Shown: positions 45,259 through 55,580 of the stretch, piece by piece
Position numbering within the stretch: the stretch's first letter is position 1
Layout of the letters: every line of letters begins with the position of its first letter
Assembly (NCBI GenBank): GCA_016720065.1
Contig: JADJXY010000002.1
Span: forward strand, 2,679,001 to 2,743,000
Reading direction: 5' to 3'
Source of the DNA: Betaproteobacteria bacterium
GTDB lineage: Bacteria; Pseudomonadota; Gammaproteobacteria; Burkholderiales; Rhodocyclaceae
DNA: 64,000 nt
The notes under the pieces: generated by a model
The model's input: the letters and a program-made list of their open reading frames with translations, nothing else
What the model was told of the DNA's origin: nothing
Database searches by the model: none
Position numbers and translations under genes: made by a program

Positions 45259-46113
45259 ATGATCTTCCTGTTTCGCCTCCTGAGCCGGCTGCCCCTCGGG
45301 TGGGTCCATGCCCTCGGGGGCGTGCTCGGGCGCCTGACCTACTGGCTTTCCCCCACTTACCGGCGCCATCTCAAGGCCAATCTCGCCCAGGCCGGGCTGG
45401 GCGGCGACCTCGCGCTGCCGGTGGCGGCGGAGGCAGGCAAGCAGGCCCTGGAGCTTTCCCGCATCTGGTTGCGCACCCTGGAGGAAGCCAACGCCCAGGT
45501 GACCGAGGTCGTGGGCCTGACCCTGGTCCAGGAGGCCATGGCCGCCGGCAAGGGCGTGCTCTACCTTACCCCCCACCTGGGTTGCTTCGAGATCACCGCC
45601 CAATACCTTTCGTCTCTGGGCGACATCACCGTGCTCTATCGCCCGCCGCGTCAGGCCGCCTTGCAAGAGCTCATCGAGACCGGCCGGCGGCGCAGCAATC
45701 TGCACCTCGCGCCCGCCGACCTTTCCGGCGTGCGGGCGCTCATCAAGGCCCTGCGCAAGGGGCAGTCGGTCGGCATCCTGCCCGATCAGGCCCCCAAGAC
45801 CGGCGAGGGCGTCTGGCTCGATTTCTTCGGTCGTCCGGCCTACACCATGACGCTGGCGGCGCGCCTTTCCGAAACGGGGGCCACGGTGTTGATGACCTGG
45901 GGCGAGCGCCTGCCCGGTGGGCAGGGCTACCGTATCCACTTCAGCGCCCCGCAACGGGTCCTGGCGGGCGATACCGTGGCGCGGGCTGCGGCCATCAACC
46001 ACGAAATCGAGCACCTCATTCGGCAGTGCCCGGCGCAGTACCTGTGGGGCTACAACCGCTACAAGCGGCCCTCGGGGGCCGAAGCGCCCCCAACGCCGCA
46101 AGCCGGGGAATAA
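45259..46113 (+). CDS. lpxL: Lipid A acyltransferase (LpxL/HtrB family)
   Basis: 284 residues, inner-membrane enzyme transferring an acyl chain to Kdo2-lipid IV-A or related. One N-terminal hydrophobic segment; the HX4D/E motif is HLGCFE (about residues 109-114) and GVWLDFFGRPAYT, GYRIHFSAP follow. Start at MIFLFRLL, because the upstream in-frame extension is not hydrophobic. Divergent from metK. Confidence 0.9.
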   Translation: MIFLFRLLSRLPLGWVHALGGVLGRLTYWLSPTYRRHLKANLAQAGLGGDLALPVAAEAGKQALELSRIWLRTLEEANAQVTEVVGLTLVQEAMAAGKGVLYLTPHLGCFEITAQYLSSLGDITVLYRPPRQAALQELIETGRRRSNLHLAPADLSGVRALIKALRKGQSVGILPDQAPKTGEGVWLDFFGRPAYTMTLAARLSETGATVLMTWGERLPGGQGYRIHFSAPQRVLAGDTVARAAAINHEIEHLIRQCPAQYLWGYNRYKRPSGAEAPPTPQAGE

Positions 46114-46290
46114 GCCGCCCCGCTCCCGGAGGCTCGAAGGACTGCGGCCAGCATGGGACAATGCGCGGGTTTTGCGGCGCGCGGCGACGGTTTGCAGCGC
46201 CGAGGAAACGTCAGGAAGCGGGAAAGCCGGGCCGCTTCCGGGGCGGTAGCGCACGCCACCACAAGACCGGCAGGAGAACAGAGGACCATC

Positions 46291-46794
46291 ATGAGTGCCC
46301 TTAGCGTAGACATCCGGCCGGTAACCTATCCCGACGTGCCGGCCATCGCCGCCCTGGCCCGGGAAATCTGGCAGGCAAGCTATCCCGGAATCATCACCCA
46401 GGAGCAGATCGACTTCATGCTGGAGCAGCGTTACGGCCACGAGCGCCTTTACGACGATCTGGAAGACGCCCACAAGTGGCTCGACCAGGCCTTCCACGCC
46501 GGCCGCCGGGTCGGCTTCGCCTTCAGCGAGCTGTTCAATGGCGAATTCAAGCTGGACAAGCTCTACATCCATCCCGATGCCCAGCGCCAAGGCGTGGGCG
46601 GGCAGCTCATCACCCACGTCGCCGCCCGGGCCCGCAATCAGGGCTACCCCTGCCTCATCCTGCAGGTGAATAAGCGCAACGCCCGGGCCATCGCCTCCTA
46701 CCGCAAGTACGGCTTCGAGGTGCGCACCAGCACGGTGGACGACATCGGCGGCGGTTACGTCATGGACGACTACGTGATGGAAAAACGTCTTTGA
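46291..46794 (+). CDS. GNAT-family N-acetyltransferase
   Basis: 167 residues. IRPVTYPDVPAIAALAREIWQASYPG is a typical start; LYIHPDAQRQGVGGQLITHVAARA contains the acetyl-CoA pyrophosphate loop QRQGVGG, and ILQVNKRNARAIASYRKYGFE the final strand. Substrate unknown. The ATG follows CAGAGGACC. The preceding 177 bases after lpxL hold nothing recognisable. Confidence 0.9.
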   Translation: MSALSVDIRPVTYPDVPAIAALAREIWQASYPGIITQEQIDFMLEQRYGHERLYDDLEDAHKWLDQAFHAGRRVGFAFSELFNGEFKLDKLYIHPDAQRQGVGGQLITHVAARARNQGYPCLILQVNKRNARAIASYRKYGFEVRTSTVDDIGGGYVMDDYVMEKRL

Positions 46795-46856
46795 GGTGAA
46801 GGACAGATGCTGGCCCGGGCCCTGTTTCAAAATTTCATCCAATTTCTCCGAAATTT

Positions 46857-46886
46857 GAGATAACACCATGTCTCTGTTATCATTTT
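46857..46886 (+). terminator. AT-rich hairpin after the GNAT gene
   Basis: GATAACA (46859-46865) pairs with TGTTATC (46875-46881), followed by ATTTTT. It fits a weak intrinsic terminator, or an operator for dapF, whose start is 27 bases further on. The 30 bases before it are unusually AT-rich for this chromosome. Confidence 0.4.
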
Positions 46887-46908
46887 TGCAATCGTTAGTG
46901 GGGTTGCA

Positions 46909-47739
46909 GTGAAGCTGAAATTCACCAAGATGCACGGGCTGGGCAATGACTTTGTCGTTCTGGACGGCGTCCGCCAGCGCATCGACCTGACGCCCGAGCA
47001 ATTGCGCTTCCTGGCCGACCGCCATTTCGGCGTGGGCTGCGACCAGATTCTGTTGGTGGAAGCCCCCAGCGCTCCCGGGATCGATTTCCGCTACCGCATC
47101 TTCAACGCCGACGGCGGCGAAGTCGAGCAGTGTGGCAACGGCGCCCGTTGCTTCGTGCGCTTCGTCCACGACGCAGGCCTGACCGGCAAGCGGGAAATCC
47201 GGGTGGAGACCAGGAACGGCGTCATCGGGCCACGCCTGGAGGACAACGGCGAGGTCACCGTCGATATGGGCATCCCCCGTTTCGCCCCCGCCGACATCCC
47301 CTTCGTGAGCGATTCCGACGCCGTCGTCCAGCCCCTGGACGTGGCCGGCCGCAGGGTGGACATCAGTGTCGTCTCCATGGGCAATCCCCATGCCGTACAG
47401 GTGGTGGCGGATGTGGATACCGCCCCCGTGGGCGCGGAGGGGCCGCTCATCGAGCGCCACCCGCGCTTTCCCCAAAGGGTCAATGCCGGCTTCCTGCAAG
47501 TGCTCGACCGCAACAGCGCCCGGTTGCGCGTCTTCGAGCGCGGCTCGGGAGAAACACTGGCCTGCGGCACGGGCGCCTGTGCCGCCGCCGTGGCCGGCAT
47601 CCGCCGCGGCTTACTGGACTCCCCTGTGCGCATCACCACGCGGGGTGGCGACCTCTGCATCGCCTGGGGCGGCCCCGGCCAGCCGGTGCTGATGACCGGC
47701 CCCGCGACCCCCGTCTTTACCGGAGAAATCGATCTATGA
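46909..47739 (+). CDS. dapF: Diaminopimelate epimerase
   Basis: Interconverts LL- and meso-diaminopimelate for lysine and peptidoglycan. 276 residues. Both catalytic cysteines are present: NADGGEVEQCGNGARC and GETLACGTGACAAA. Starts with GTG at KLKFTKMHGLGNDFVV. Overlaps the DUF484 gene by ATGA, as commonly seen for dapF-DUF484-xerC. Confidence 0.96.
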   Translation: MKLKFTKMHGLGNDFVVLDGVRQRIDLTPEQLRFLADRHFGVGCDQILLVEAPSAPGIDFRYRIFNADGGEVEQCGNGARCFVRFVHDAGLTGKREIRVETRNGVIGPRLEDNGEVTVDMGIPRFAPADIPFVSDSDAVVQPLDVAGRRVDISVVSMGNPHAVQVVADVDTAPVGAEGPLIERHPRFPQRVNAGFLQVLDRNSARLRVFERGSGETLACGTGACAAAVAGIRRGLLDSPVRITTRGGDLCIAWGGPGQPVLMTGPATPVFTGEIDL

Positions 47740-48425
47740 ATTCCCTGCTTTCCGCCGACGAGGTGGTGCGCTTCCTCCAGGCCAACCCGGCCTTCTTCGA
47801 CCAGAACGCCCAGTTGCTCGCCCAGCTTTACGTTCCTCATCCCCACGGGGGCCGGGCCATTTCGCTCAACGAGCGGCAGATGCTGGTGATGCGCGAGACC
47901 AACCGTCAGGTGGAGAACAAGCTGGCCGAGCTGATCGCCTTCGGCGAAGAAAACGACGCCATCAGCGAAAAGGTGCATCGCCTGGCCGTCGCCCTCATCG
48001 CTGCCGAGACCTTCCAGGCGGTCATCCACCTGCTCAACTTCCATCTGCGCGACGACTTCTCCATTCCCCATGTGGCCCTGCGCCTCTGGGACAAGCCGGA
48101 AGGCATCGACGACCTGCCGGAGTTCGCCGCCGTGGGGGAGGAACTCCAGGCCTTCGCCGAGGGGCTGGCCCGGCCCTACTGCGGGGGTACTGCCGGCTTC
48201 GGCACCGCGGCGTGGTTCGGCGACCACGCCGGCCACATCCGCTCCCAGGCCCTCGTCGCGCTGCGCAACGGCGGCGGCACCATCGGCCTTATCGCCCTGG
48301 GCAGCGAAGACCCCCAGCGCTTCTTCGCCGACATGGGCACCCTCTACCTGGAACGCCTGGGCGAGCTGGTTTCCGCCGCCCTGGCCCGGGTTGCCGCTCC
48401 CCAGGAAGCCGCTCCCCTGCCGTGA
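47736..48425 (+). CDS. DUF484 family protein
   Basis: 229 residues, GAF-like domain of unknown function: SADEVVRFLQANPAFFDQNAQLLAQLYVPHPHGGRAISLNERQ is the family start, and GSEDPQRFFADMGTLYLERLGELVS the end. It lies invariably between dapF and xerC in many proteobacteria. Overlaps dapF at the start and xerC at the end by four bases each. Confidence 0.93.
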   Translation: MNSLLSADEVVRFLQANPAFFDQNAQLLAQLYVPHPHGGRAISLNERQMLVMRETNRQVENKLAELIAFGEENDAISEKVHRLAVALIAAETFQAVIHLLNFHLRDDFSIPHVALRLWDKPEGIDDLPEFAAVGEELQAFAEGLARPYCGGTAGFGTAAWFGDHAGHIRSQALVALRNGGGTIGLIALGSEDPQRFFADMGTLYLERLGELVSAALARVAAPQEAAPLP

Positions 48426-49327
48426 CCGTCACGGCCGCCGTCGCCGCCTACCTGGCCGAACTGGCCGAGCAACGGCGGCAGTCGCCCCACACCGTCGCCG
48501 CCTACCGCCGCGACCTGGAAAAACTGCTGAACCTGGCGGGAGAGACTCCGCTGCAACGCCTGGGCGGCCATCAGGTGCGGCAGTTCCTGGCCCAATTGCA
48601 CGGCGCCGGTCTGGCCGGGCGTTCCCTTGCCCGCCATCTCTCCGCCTGGCGCGGCTTCTTCGCCTGGCTTGGCCGGCGGGGGGAGGTCGTGGGCAACCCC
48701 TGCGATGGCGTCAAGCCGCCGCGCTCGCCCAAGCGGCTGCCCAAGGCGCTTTCGGCCGACGAAGCTGCCCGGCTCCTCGAAGAACCGGGGCAGGACGACG
48801 ACCCGGCCATCCAGGCGCGGGACCGTGCCATGTTCGAACTCTTCTACTCCTCCGGCCTGCGCCTGGCGGAACTGGTCGGGCTGCAATGGCGCGACCTGGA
48901 GCTCATGCTGGCCGAAGATGAAGTCCGCGTCACCGGCAAGCGGGGCAAGACCCGCATCGTCCCGGTCGGCCGCCAGGCCCGGGAGGCGCTGCTGGCCTGG
49001 CGCATGCTGCGCGACACCGTGGCGGGCGCGGACGAGGCCGCCCTGTTCGTGGGCCGGCGCGGCCGCCGCATCCATCCCCGGGTGGTCGAGGAACGTCTGG
49101 AACACCACGCCCGGCAGGCAGGCCTGCCACGCCACGTCCATCCCCACATGCTGCGCCACTCCTTCGCCTCCCACGTTCTGCAATCGTCGGGCGATCTGCG
49201 GGCGGTGCAGGAAATGCTGGGCCACGCCAGCATCGCCTCGACCCAGGTCTATACCCACCTCGACTTCCAGCACCTGGCCAAGGTCTACGACGCCGCCCAC
49301 CCCCGGGCCCGACGCAAGGGCGGCTGA
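48422..49327 (+). CDS. xerC: Tyrosine recombinase XerC
   Basis: Resolves chromosome dimers at dif with XerD. 301 residues. SAM-like N-terminal domain, then the catalytic domain with Arg in YSSGLRLAELVGL, HPHMLRHSFASHVL, LGHASIASTQVYTHL (Tyr). No IntI-type insertion, so distinct from the integrase at 29 kb. GTG start overlapping the DUF484 stop. Confidence 0.95.
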   Translation: MTVTAAVAAYLAELAEQRRQSPHTVAAYRRDLEKLLNLAGETPLQRLGGHQVRQFLAQLHGAGLAGRSLARHLSAWRGFFAWLGRRGEVVGNPCDGVKPPRSPKRLPKALSADEAARLLEEPGQDDDPAIQARDRAMFELFYSSGLRLAELVGLQWRDLELMLAEDEVRVTGKRGKTRIVPVGRQAREALLAWRMLRDTVAGADEAALFVGRRGRRIHPRVVEERLEHHARQAGLPRHVHPHMLRHSFASHVLQSSGDLRAVQEMLGHASIASTQVYTHLDFQHLAKVYDAAHPRARRKGG

Positions 49328-49488
49328 CGCGCAGCCGCCCGCGCTGCGAACGCCCGGCGCTATCGCCGGTCTACCGGGTTCCCGCCGTGCAGGAAGCACC
49401 GGCCCCCCCTTGCCACGCACTGGGGTCAGGGCAGGCTCCGGGCGGGCCGAAAGCATCTCTCGGGAATTCTTCTGCGCCAGGAGTCCCC

Positions 49489-50052
49489 ATGCACAAGCTC
49501 CTCGACCGACTGCCGCTCAATACCGATGTGGAGGCGGAATTCCACTACTGGACGGGCCAACTGCGCGGGGCAGTCGTCACGGCCCTCGTCGTGGCGGTGG
49601 CCTGTGGCGCAGCCATCACGCTGCTCCCCGGGCGGGCCGAAGACCCTGACGGCTACGGCTTCATGAAGGCCCATTGGCCCCATCTGCTCGAAGTCGCCTT
49701 CTGGTTCGGGCTTCTCGTCGGTCTGGTGTGGTCGGCGGCCAAGCGCCTGGGCGGCGCCCTGGCGGGAAGCCTGCCCTGGAAGCCGGAAGCCGACTGCTGC
49801 GAGCAGGAGTCCTCGGCCCGGCTCTTCGGCGGCTGGGGCATGTTCCTCGCCCTTGCAGGTTCCCTGTTCTGGCTCGCCCATCAGATTGCCTTGGTCGCCG
49901 GTGGGCCTGCCGATGGGCTCCAAGCCACCCTGGCGCCCCTGTGGATGGCCAGTCTGGCGACAGCCCCCGTTCTCCTGGCGGCGGCCTGGTATCACCGTCC
50001 GAGGCCGGCTCGCCCCCCGCGCCCCTTCGGCGCGCAAAAGCGACCTCACTGA
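49489..50052 (+). CDS. Integral membrane protein, unknown
   Basis: 187 residues with about four hydrophobic helices (about residues 24-43, 67-86, 115-137, 150-168) and a Cys pair in the loop (EADCCEQE). No family recognised. The ATG (MHKLLDRL) follows CAGGAG; an open frame upstream is Pro-rich and unlikely. No operon partner. The 50053-50265 gap shows no gene. Confidence 0.65.
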   Translation: MHKLLDRLPLNTDVEAEFHYWTGQLRGAVVTALVVAVACGAAITLLPGRAEDPDGYGFMKAHWPHLLEVAFWFGLLVGLVWSAAKRLGGALAGSLPWKPEADCCEQESSARLFGGWGMFLALAGSLFWLAHQIALVAGGPADGLQATLAPLWMASLATAPVLLAAAWYHRPRPARPPRPFGAQKRPH

Positions 50053-50265
50053 GCCGGCCTCCCACCAGATTCAACCTTGATTCCTCGGCGGGAAGCTGCG
50101 ACACACCCGTCGTCCGCAGCACCGACGGTTCCGGAAGATTGCCCTGGAACCCGCTCCTGGCGTGGCTTACTTGCTGTTACGGTTCATTACCCGGCCCCCC
50201 TCCGCTCGGGACTAAAGTGAGCCTTCGGCCAGGCCCTCTGCCCGGCCTTGCATGGAGGATTCATC

Positions 50266-50886
50266 ATGACCGAGAAGCGACATCTGCGATTCAATCGAAA
50301 CATCCGCAAGTTCCTCGTGGTGAGTGCGCTCGCCATCGCCGGCGCCGCGGGAGCTGCAGACGTGACGCCCGATGCGGTCGTCCGGGAGACGACTCAGGAT
50401 GTGCTGGCCGCGATTGCCAGCAATCCGGAGCCTGCCGCCCTGCGCCAGATCGCCCAATCAAAGGTCGTTCCGCACTTCGACTTCCGCCGCATGACCCAAC
50501 TGGCCGCCGGCCGCATCTGGACCCAGGCAACGCCGGAACAGCAGGAGCAACTGGTCGTCGAATTCCAGCGCCTGCTGGTCCGCAGTTATACCCAATCCCT
50601 GGGTGCCGCCAATCACGGTGCCGCCAAGGTGGCGGTCCAGGCTTCGCCCCCTGCGAGCAGTGACGAAACCACCGTGAGGACGACCGTCACCGAACCGGGC
50701 CGCCGCCCGCTGGCCGTCGACTACCGCATGGCCAGAAACGAAAGCGGCTGGAAGGTCGTGGACGTGATGGTGGAAAACATCAGTCTGGTCACCAACTATC
50801 GAGACTGGTTTTCGTCCCGGGCCAAGGATGGGGGCGTCGAGGGCGTGATCCGCGCCTTGAGTGAGAAAAACCGCCACAGCGCCTGA
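50266..50886 (+). CDS. mlaC: MlaC/Ttg2D-family phospholipid-binding protein
   Basis: 206 residues with a signal peptide (cleavage about AGA-A, near residue 30) and the MlaC fold: KVVPHFDFRRMTQLAAGRIWTQATPEQQEQLVVEFQRLLVRSYTQSL, VDYRMARNESGWKVVDVMVENISLVTNYRDWFSS. In homologues it ferries phospholipids between MlaA and MlaFEDB. None of the other mla genes is near, so it may be a solitary paralogue. Family assignment good; the symbol is by similarity only. Confidence 0.87.
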   Translation: MTEKRHLRFNRNIRKFLVVSALAIAGAAGAADVTPDAVVRETTQDVLAAIASNPEPAALRQIAQSKVVPHFDFRRMTQLAAGRIWTQATPEQQEQLVVEFQRLLVRSYTQSLGAANHGAAKVAVQASPPASSDETTVRTTVTEPGRRPLAVDYRMARNESGWKVVDVMVENISLVTNYRDWFSSRAKDGGVEGVIRALSEKNRHSA

Positions 50887-51001
50887 TCCACCACAGGCCA
50901 AGGAGAAACACTGGCAAGGAATCCGCCACATGGATTCCCGCCTTCGCGGCTGCCCCCTGCGCGGCCACTCTCAGATCGCGAACGTCATGGTGAAGATACC
51001 G

Positions 51002-51036
51002 ACCACCCTTGCCCCGACGAGCGGGGCGAGGGTGGT
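51002..51036. terminator. Bidirectional hairpin between mlaC and the synthetase gene
   Basis: ACCACCCTTGCCCC pairs with GGGGCGAGGGTGGT (14 base pairs, one wobble) around a 7-base loop. It lies exactly between two convergent genes. There is no T run on either side, so it may also be merely an mRNA 3' stabiliser. Confidence 0.5.
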
Positions 51037-51043
51037 GGCCGGC

Positions 51044-52981
<1,938 letters not shown>

Positions 52982-53220
52982 GGCGTCTCCGGGGGCAATG
53001 CGGCTATTCCGGCGAGTCCTCGCGAAGACCGACCGGCAGCGGCAAACGATACGCCCCCAGGGCATCCCCCTGTCAAGGGCGACGCCCCCCACACAGCGCT
53101 ACACACTGTTGCAAACCGTTACTTGAGCCGGGGCAGGCCGACCGGTATCTTGCACCCATGCGCTGACCTCCGGGTTGGCCTAGGCGGCCCTCCCCCTCCC
53201 ACCTCCTGACGGGTCGCCTT

Positions 53221-53254
53221 GAAAGCCCCTTGCCCCCCCCGACAAGGGGCTTTC
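53221..53254. terminator. Intergenic hairpin in the acsA-like/patatin gap
   Basis: GAAAGCCCCTTG pairs with CAAGGGGCTTTC (12 base pairs) around a C-rich loop, then GCCTTTTC on the plus strand. It could end plus-strand transcripts or the patatin mRNA. Confidence 0.5.
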
Positions 53255-53262
53255 GCCTTTTC

Positions 53263-53366
53263 ATACCCTGCCGCATTCAAGCCGATACTTTGTCGACTTC
53301 GCCTTGCCGTGCGGGAGCACTGTCTTCGGCTTGTCTTCGCGTCTCGGCTTGAATGCGGCAGGGTAT
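53263..53366. repeat. 104-base element with perfect 23-base inverted repeats
   Basis: Arms 53263-53285 (ATACCCTGCCGCATTC...) and 53344-53366 are exact inverse complements, with 58 bases between. No coding potential. Ends 20 bases before the patatin stop codon. It looks like a MITE remnant or a large cruciform/terminator structure. The rest of the 52982-53386 gap shows nothing else besides the hairpin at 53221. Confidence 0.65.
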
Positions 53367-53386
53367 CGGCAGTGCGGGCAGGGGGC

Positions 53387-54514
53387 TCAGAGGTTCAGGG
53401 CGCCTCGGTGTTCGGTGCAAAAACGCTGGCCGGCGCGGTAGCCGATGGCGTAGAGGCGTTCCAGATTGGACGCCGACCAGTCGAGGACATCCGGCCAGTC
53501 GCCCTCCGCAATGCCCTCCAGCAGCCTGACCTTGAGCACCCGACGCTTGGGGCGATGGGTCTGGGGATCGATGTTGTGGACGCGCTCGAAGAGTTTCACG
53601 TCGTCCCGGGCGATGGCAACCAGGGGGGTGATGATGGAACGCACCCAGGCGTCGTAGAGATTCTCGGGCCGCCGGATCAGCTTCTCGCTGCCCAGGATGT
53701 CGAAGACCACCAGGGTGTCGAGATCCTCGTGCAGACCCGTGGTGCGTTCCTCGCCCCGGTAGAGGAAAGTGTCGGGCGGGGCGGCGTCGGGGTCGGGGTC
53801 CGGTTTCTCGGCGACCAGGGCACGGAAGTTGATGGTGTCGATGGCCGCGCCTTCGATGTAGTCTTCGCCCCCGAGGCGATAGGGCGGGTAAAGGAAGGGA
53901 AACGCTAGGGCGGCGCGAAAGTGGTCCGGGGTGATCTCGTCCTTGCCCCAGATGCTCATCTTCCCCCGGCTGACGTTGAAGGCGTTGATGTAGAACGCCC
54001 CCGGCGCCCCCGGGAGGGCAGCGAAATCGATGACCTCTTCGGCAAAGGGCACGTGGGCGCAGAGCCCCTGGCTGAGCGGACCGGTGTCGCCGGGAGTGAG
54101 GGAAGCCCAGACGAGCTGCATCCAGTCCCCCAGGATCTTCTCGGCCCCCTGATGCCATCCCTGGGCAAGAATGTGCGCGGCGAAGGGATTGAGCGCCAGG
54201 AACTCCCGGAACACGTCCGCCGTCGGCCCGCCCTTGAGAAATACCTTGTAATTGACCGGCAACCAGTCGTAGATGGCGTCGGCGATTCCCAGACGGGTGG
54301 TGTGTTGCAGGGATTGCAGGGCGTCGCCGCCGATGGGGGCACGATAGAGAAGCCCCAGGAGGGCTCCGGCACCGGCGGTGGAGACCACGTCGAATTCCAC
54401 CTCGTTTTCGATGAAGGCGACCAGTGCTCCGGCCATCAGCGTGGCGTTGGGCGCGCCGCCTCCTATGAGCAGCGCCTTTTTCCTGGACGGGCGATCCCCG
54501 CACAGTGCTTTCAT
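53387..54514 (-). CDS. Patatin-like protein lacking the catalytic dyad
   Basis: 375 residues. The patatin fold is recognisable: ALLIGGGAPNATLMAGAL (oxyanion loop), FDVVSTAGAGALLGLLY, ALAFPFLYPPYRLGGEDYIEGAA. The nucleophile motif GxSxG is TAGAG (Ser replaced by Gly48), and the DGG/A motif is EGA. Both catalytic residues are therefore gone, in a gene with no frameshift. Either a pseudoenzyme or with an unrelated activity. Start at MKALCGD chosen; the longer frame upstream does not resemble the family. Confidence 0.82.
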   Translation of the reverse strand: MKALCGDRPSRKKALLIGGGAPNATLMAGALVAFIENEVEFDVVSTAGAGALLGLLYRAPIGGDALQSLQHTTRLGIADAIYDWLPVNYKVFLKGGPTADVFREFLALNPFAAHILAQGWHQGAEKILGDWMQLVWASLTPGDTGPLSQGLCAHVPFAEEVIDFAALPGAPGAFYINAFNVSRGKMSIWGKDEITPDHFRAALAFPFLYPPYRLGGEDYIEGAAIDTINFRALVAEKPDPDPDAAPPDTFLYRGEERTTGLHEDLDTLVVFDILGSEKLIRRPENLYDAWVRSIITPLVAIARDDVKLFERVHNIDPQTHRPKRRVLKVRLLEGIAEGDWPDVLDWSASNLERLYAIGYRAGQRFCTEHRGALNL

Positions 54515-54707
54515 GTTTTCCCCCGTTTCCCCCCGGGCCGGCCGATCCGGAGTTGCGTCACCGGCTGCCGGGCACGATAGCAAGGGCTCGACCAGGGCGC
54601 AACGGTCCCCCTCCAGGGCCTGGCGTGGAAAATTGTGCGCGGAATGGAATATGCCACCCTCCCCGGTGTTCACCCTCCTGCCCCCTCAACCTCGACAGGA
54701 GACTTCC

Positions 54708-55073
54708 ATGCAACGCCTTGTTCCCCTCGCCCTCACCCTCGCTTTCACCGCTTGCGCAACCCTGGCCAACCCTCCCGCCAAAATGCAGGGCAGCGCTCTG
54801 GTGGGCCCCAACGGCATGACCCTCTACGTCTTCGACAAGGACGAGGCCGGCAACGGCAAGAGCGTGTGCAACGGCAAGTGCGCCGAGAACTGGCCCCCCC
54901 TGGCCGCCGCCGACGGCGACAAGGGCAGCGGCGACTTTTCCGTCATCGCCCGGGACGACGGCAAGAAGCAGTGGGCCTACAAGGGCAAGCCGCTCTATTT
55001 CTGGATCAAGGACCAGAAACCCGGCGATGCCACCGGAGAAGGTTTCAACAACGTCTGGCACGTGGCAAAGTAG
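54708..55073 (+). CDS. COG4315-type secreted protein
   Basis: 121 residues. Signal peptide ending about ACATLAN (a lipobox-like FTACA is present), then ALVGPNGMTLYVFDKDEAGNGKSVCNGKCAENWPPL and KQWAYKGKPLYFWIKDQKPGD, two copies of the secreted-repeat motif of COG4315, with two Cys residues. Function unknown; such proteins often accompany ECF/anti-sigma genes, as here (12 bases before the sigma factor). Confidence 0.88.
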   Translation: MQRLVPLALTLAFTACATLANPPAKMQGSALVGPNGMTLYVFDKDEAGNGKSVCNGKCAENWPPLAAADGDKGSGDFSVIARDDGKKQWAYKGKPLYFWIKDQKPGDATGEGFNNVWHVAK

Positions 55074-55085
55074 CGCCCGATCCCC

Positions 55086-55580
55086 ATGACAAGCTTCGCC
55101 GACCACCTGCCCCGCCTGCGGCGCTACGCCCGGGCCCTGACCGGAGACCGCCACGCGGCCGACGATCTGGTCCAGGACACCCTGGAGCGGGGCTGGGCGA
55201 AGTTTGCCCTGTGGCGCCCCGGAAGCCGGCTCGACGCCTGGTTGCTGACCATCATGCACAACGTCTTTGTCAATCAGTACCGCAGCCGACCGCCCCCGAC
55301 CGAAGCCCTCGAAGACCTCTACGTCGAACCGGCGGCCCGCGCTTCCCAGACCGACCGCCTGGAGGTGCGCGACATTGACGCAGCCCTCGCCCAGTTGCCC
55401 CCCGAGCAGCGCGAAGTGCTGCTCCTCGTCACCCTCGAAGAGTATTCCTATGCCGAGGCGGCGCACCTTCTGGGCGTGCCCATCGGCACCGTCATGTCCC
55501 GGCTGGCCCGCGGCCGGGACAAGCTGCGCGCCCTGCTGGAAGAAGGGACCGGTCCGGCGCGCCTGAGGATCGTCAAATGA
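55086..55580 (+). CDS. ECF RNA polymerase sigma factor
   Basis: 164 residues with sigma-70 regions 2 (YARALTGDRHAADDLVQDTLERGWAKF) and 4 (ALAQLPPEQREVLLLVTLEEYSYAEAAHLLGVPIGTVMSRLARGRDKL). Overlaps the anti-sigma gene by ATGA. Probably controls its own operon, including the upstream secreted protein. Confidence 0.94.
   Translation: MTSFADHLPRLRRYARALTGDRHAADDLVQDTLERGWAKFALWRPGSRLDAWLLTIMHNVFVNQYRSRPPPTEALEDLYVEPAARASQTDRLEVRDIDAALAQLPPEQREVLLLVTLEEYSYAEAAHLLGVPIGTVMSRLARGRDKLRALLEEGTGPARLRIVK

Noticed and set aside
45223..47499. 758-codon open frame on the minus strand
   Set aside because: Antisense to lpxL, GNAT and dapF, which are firmly identified.
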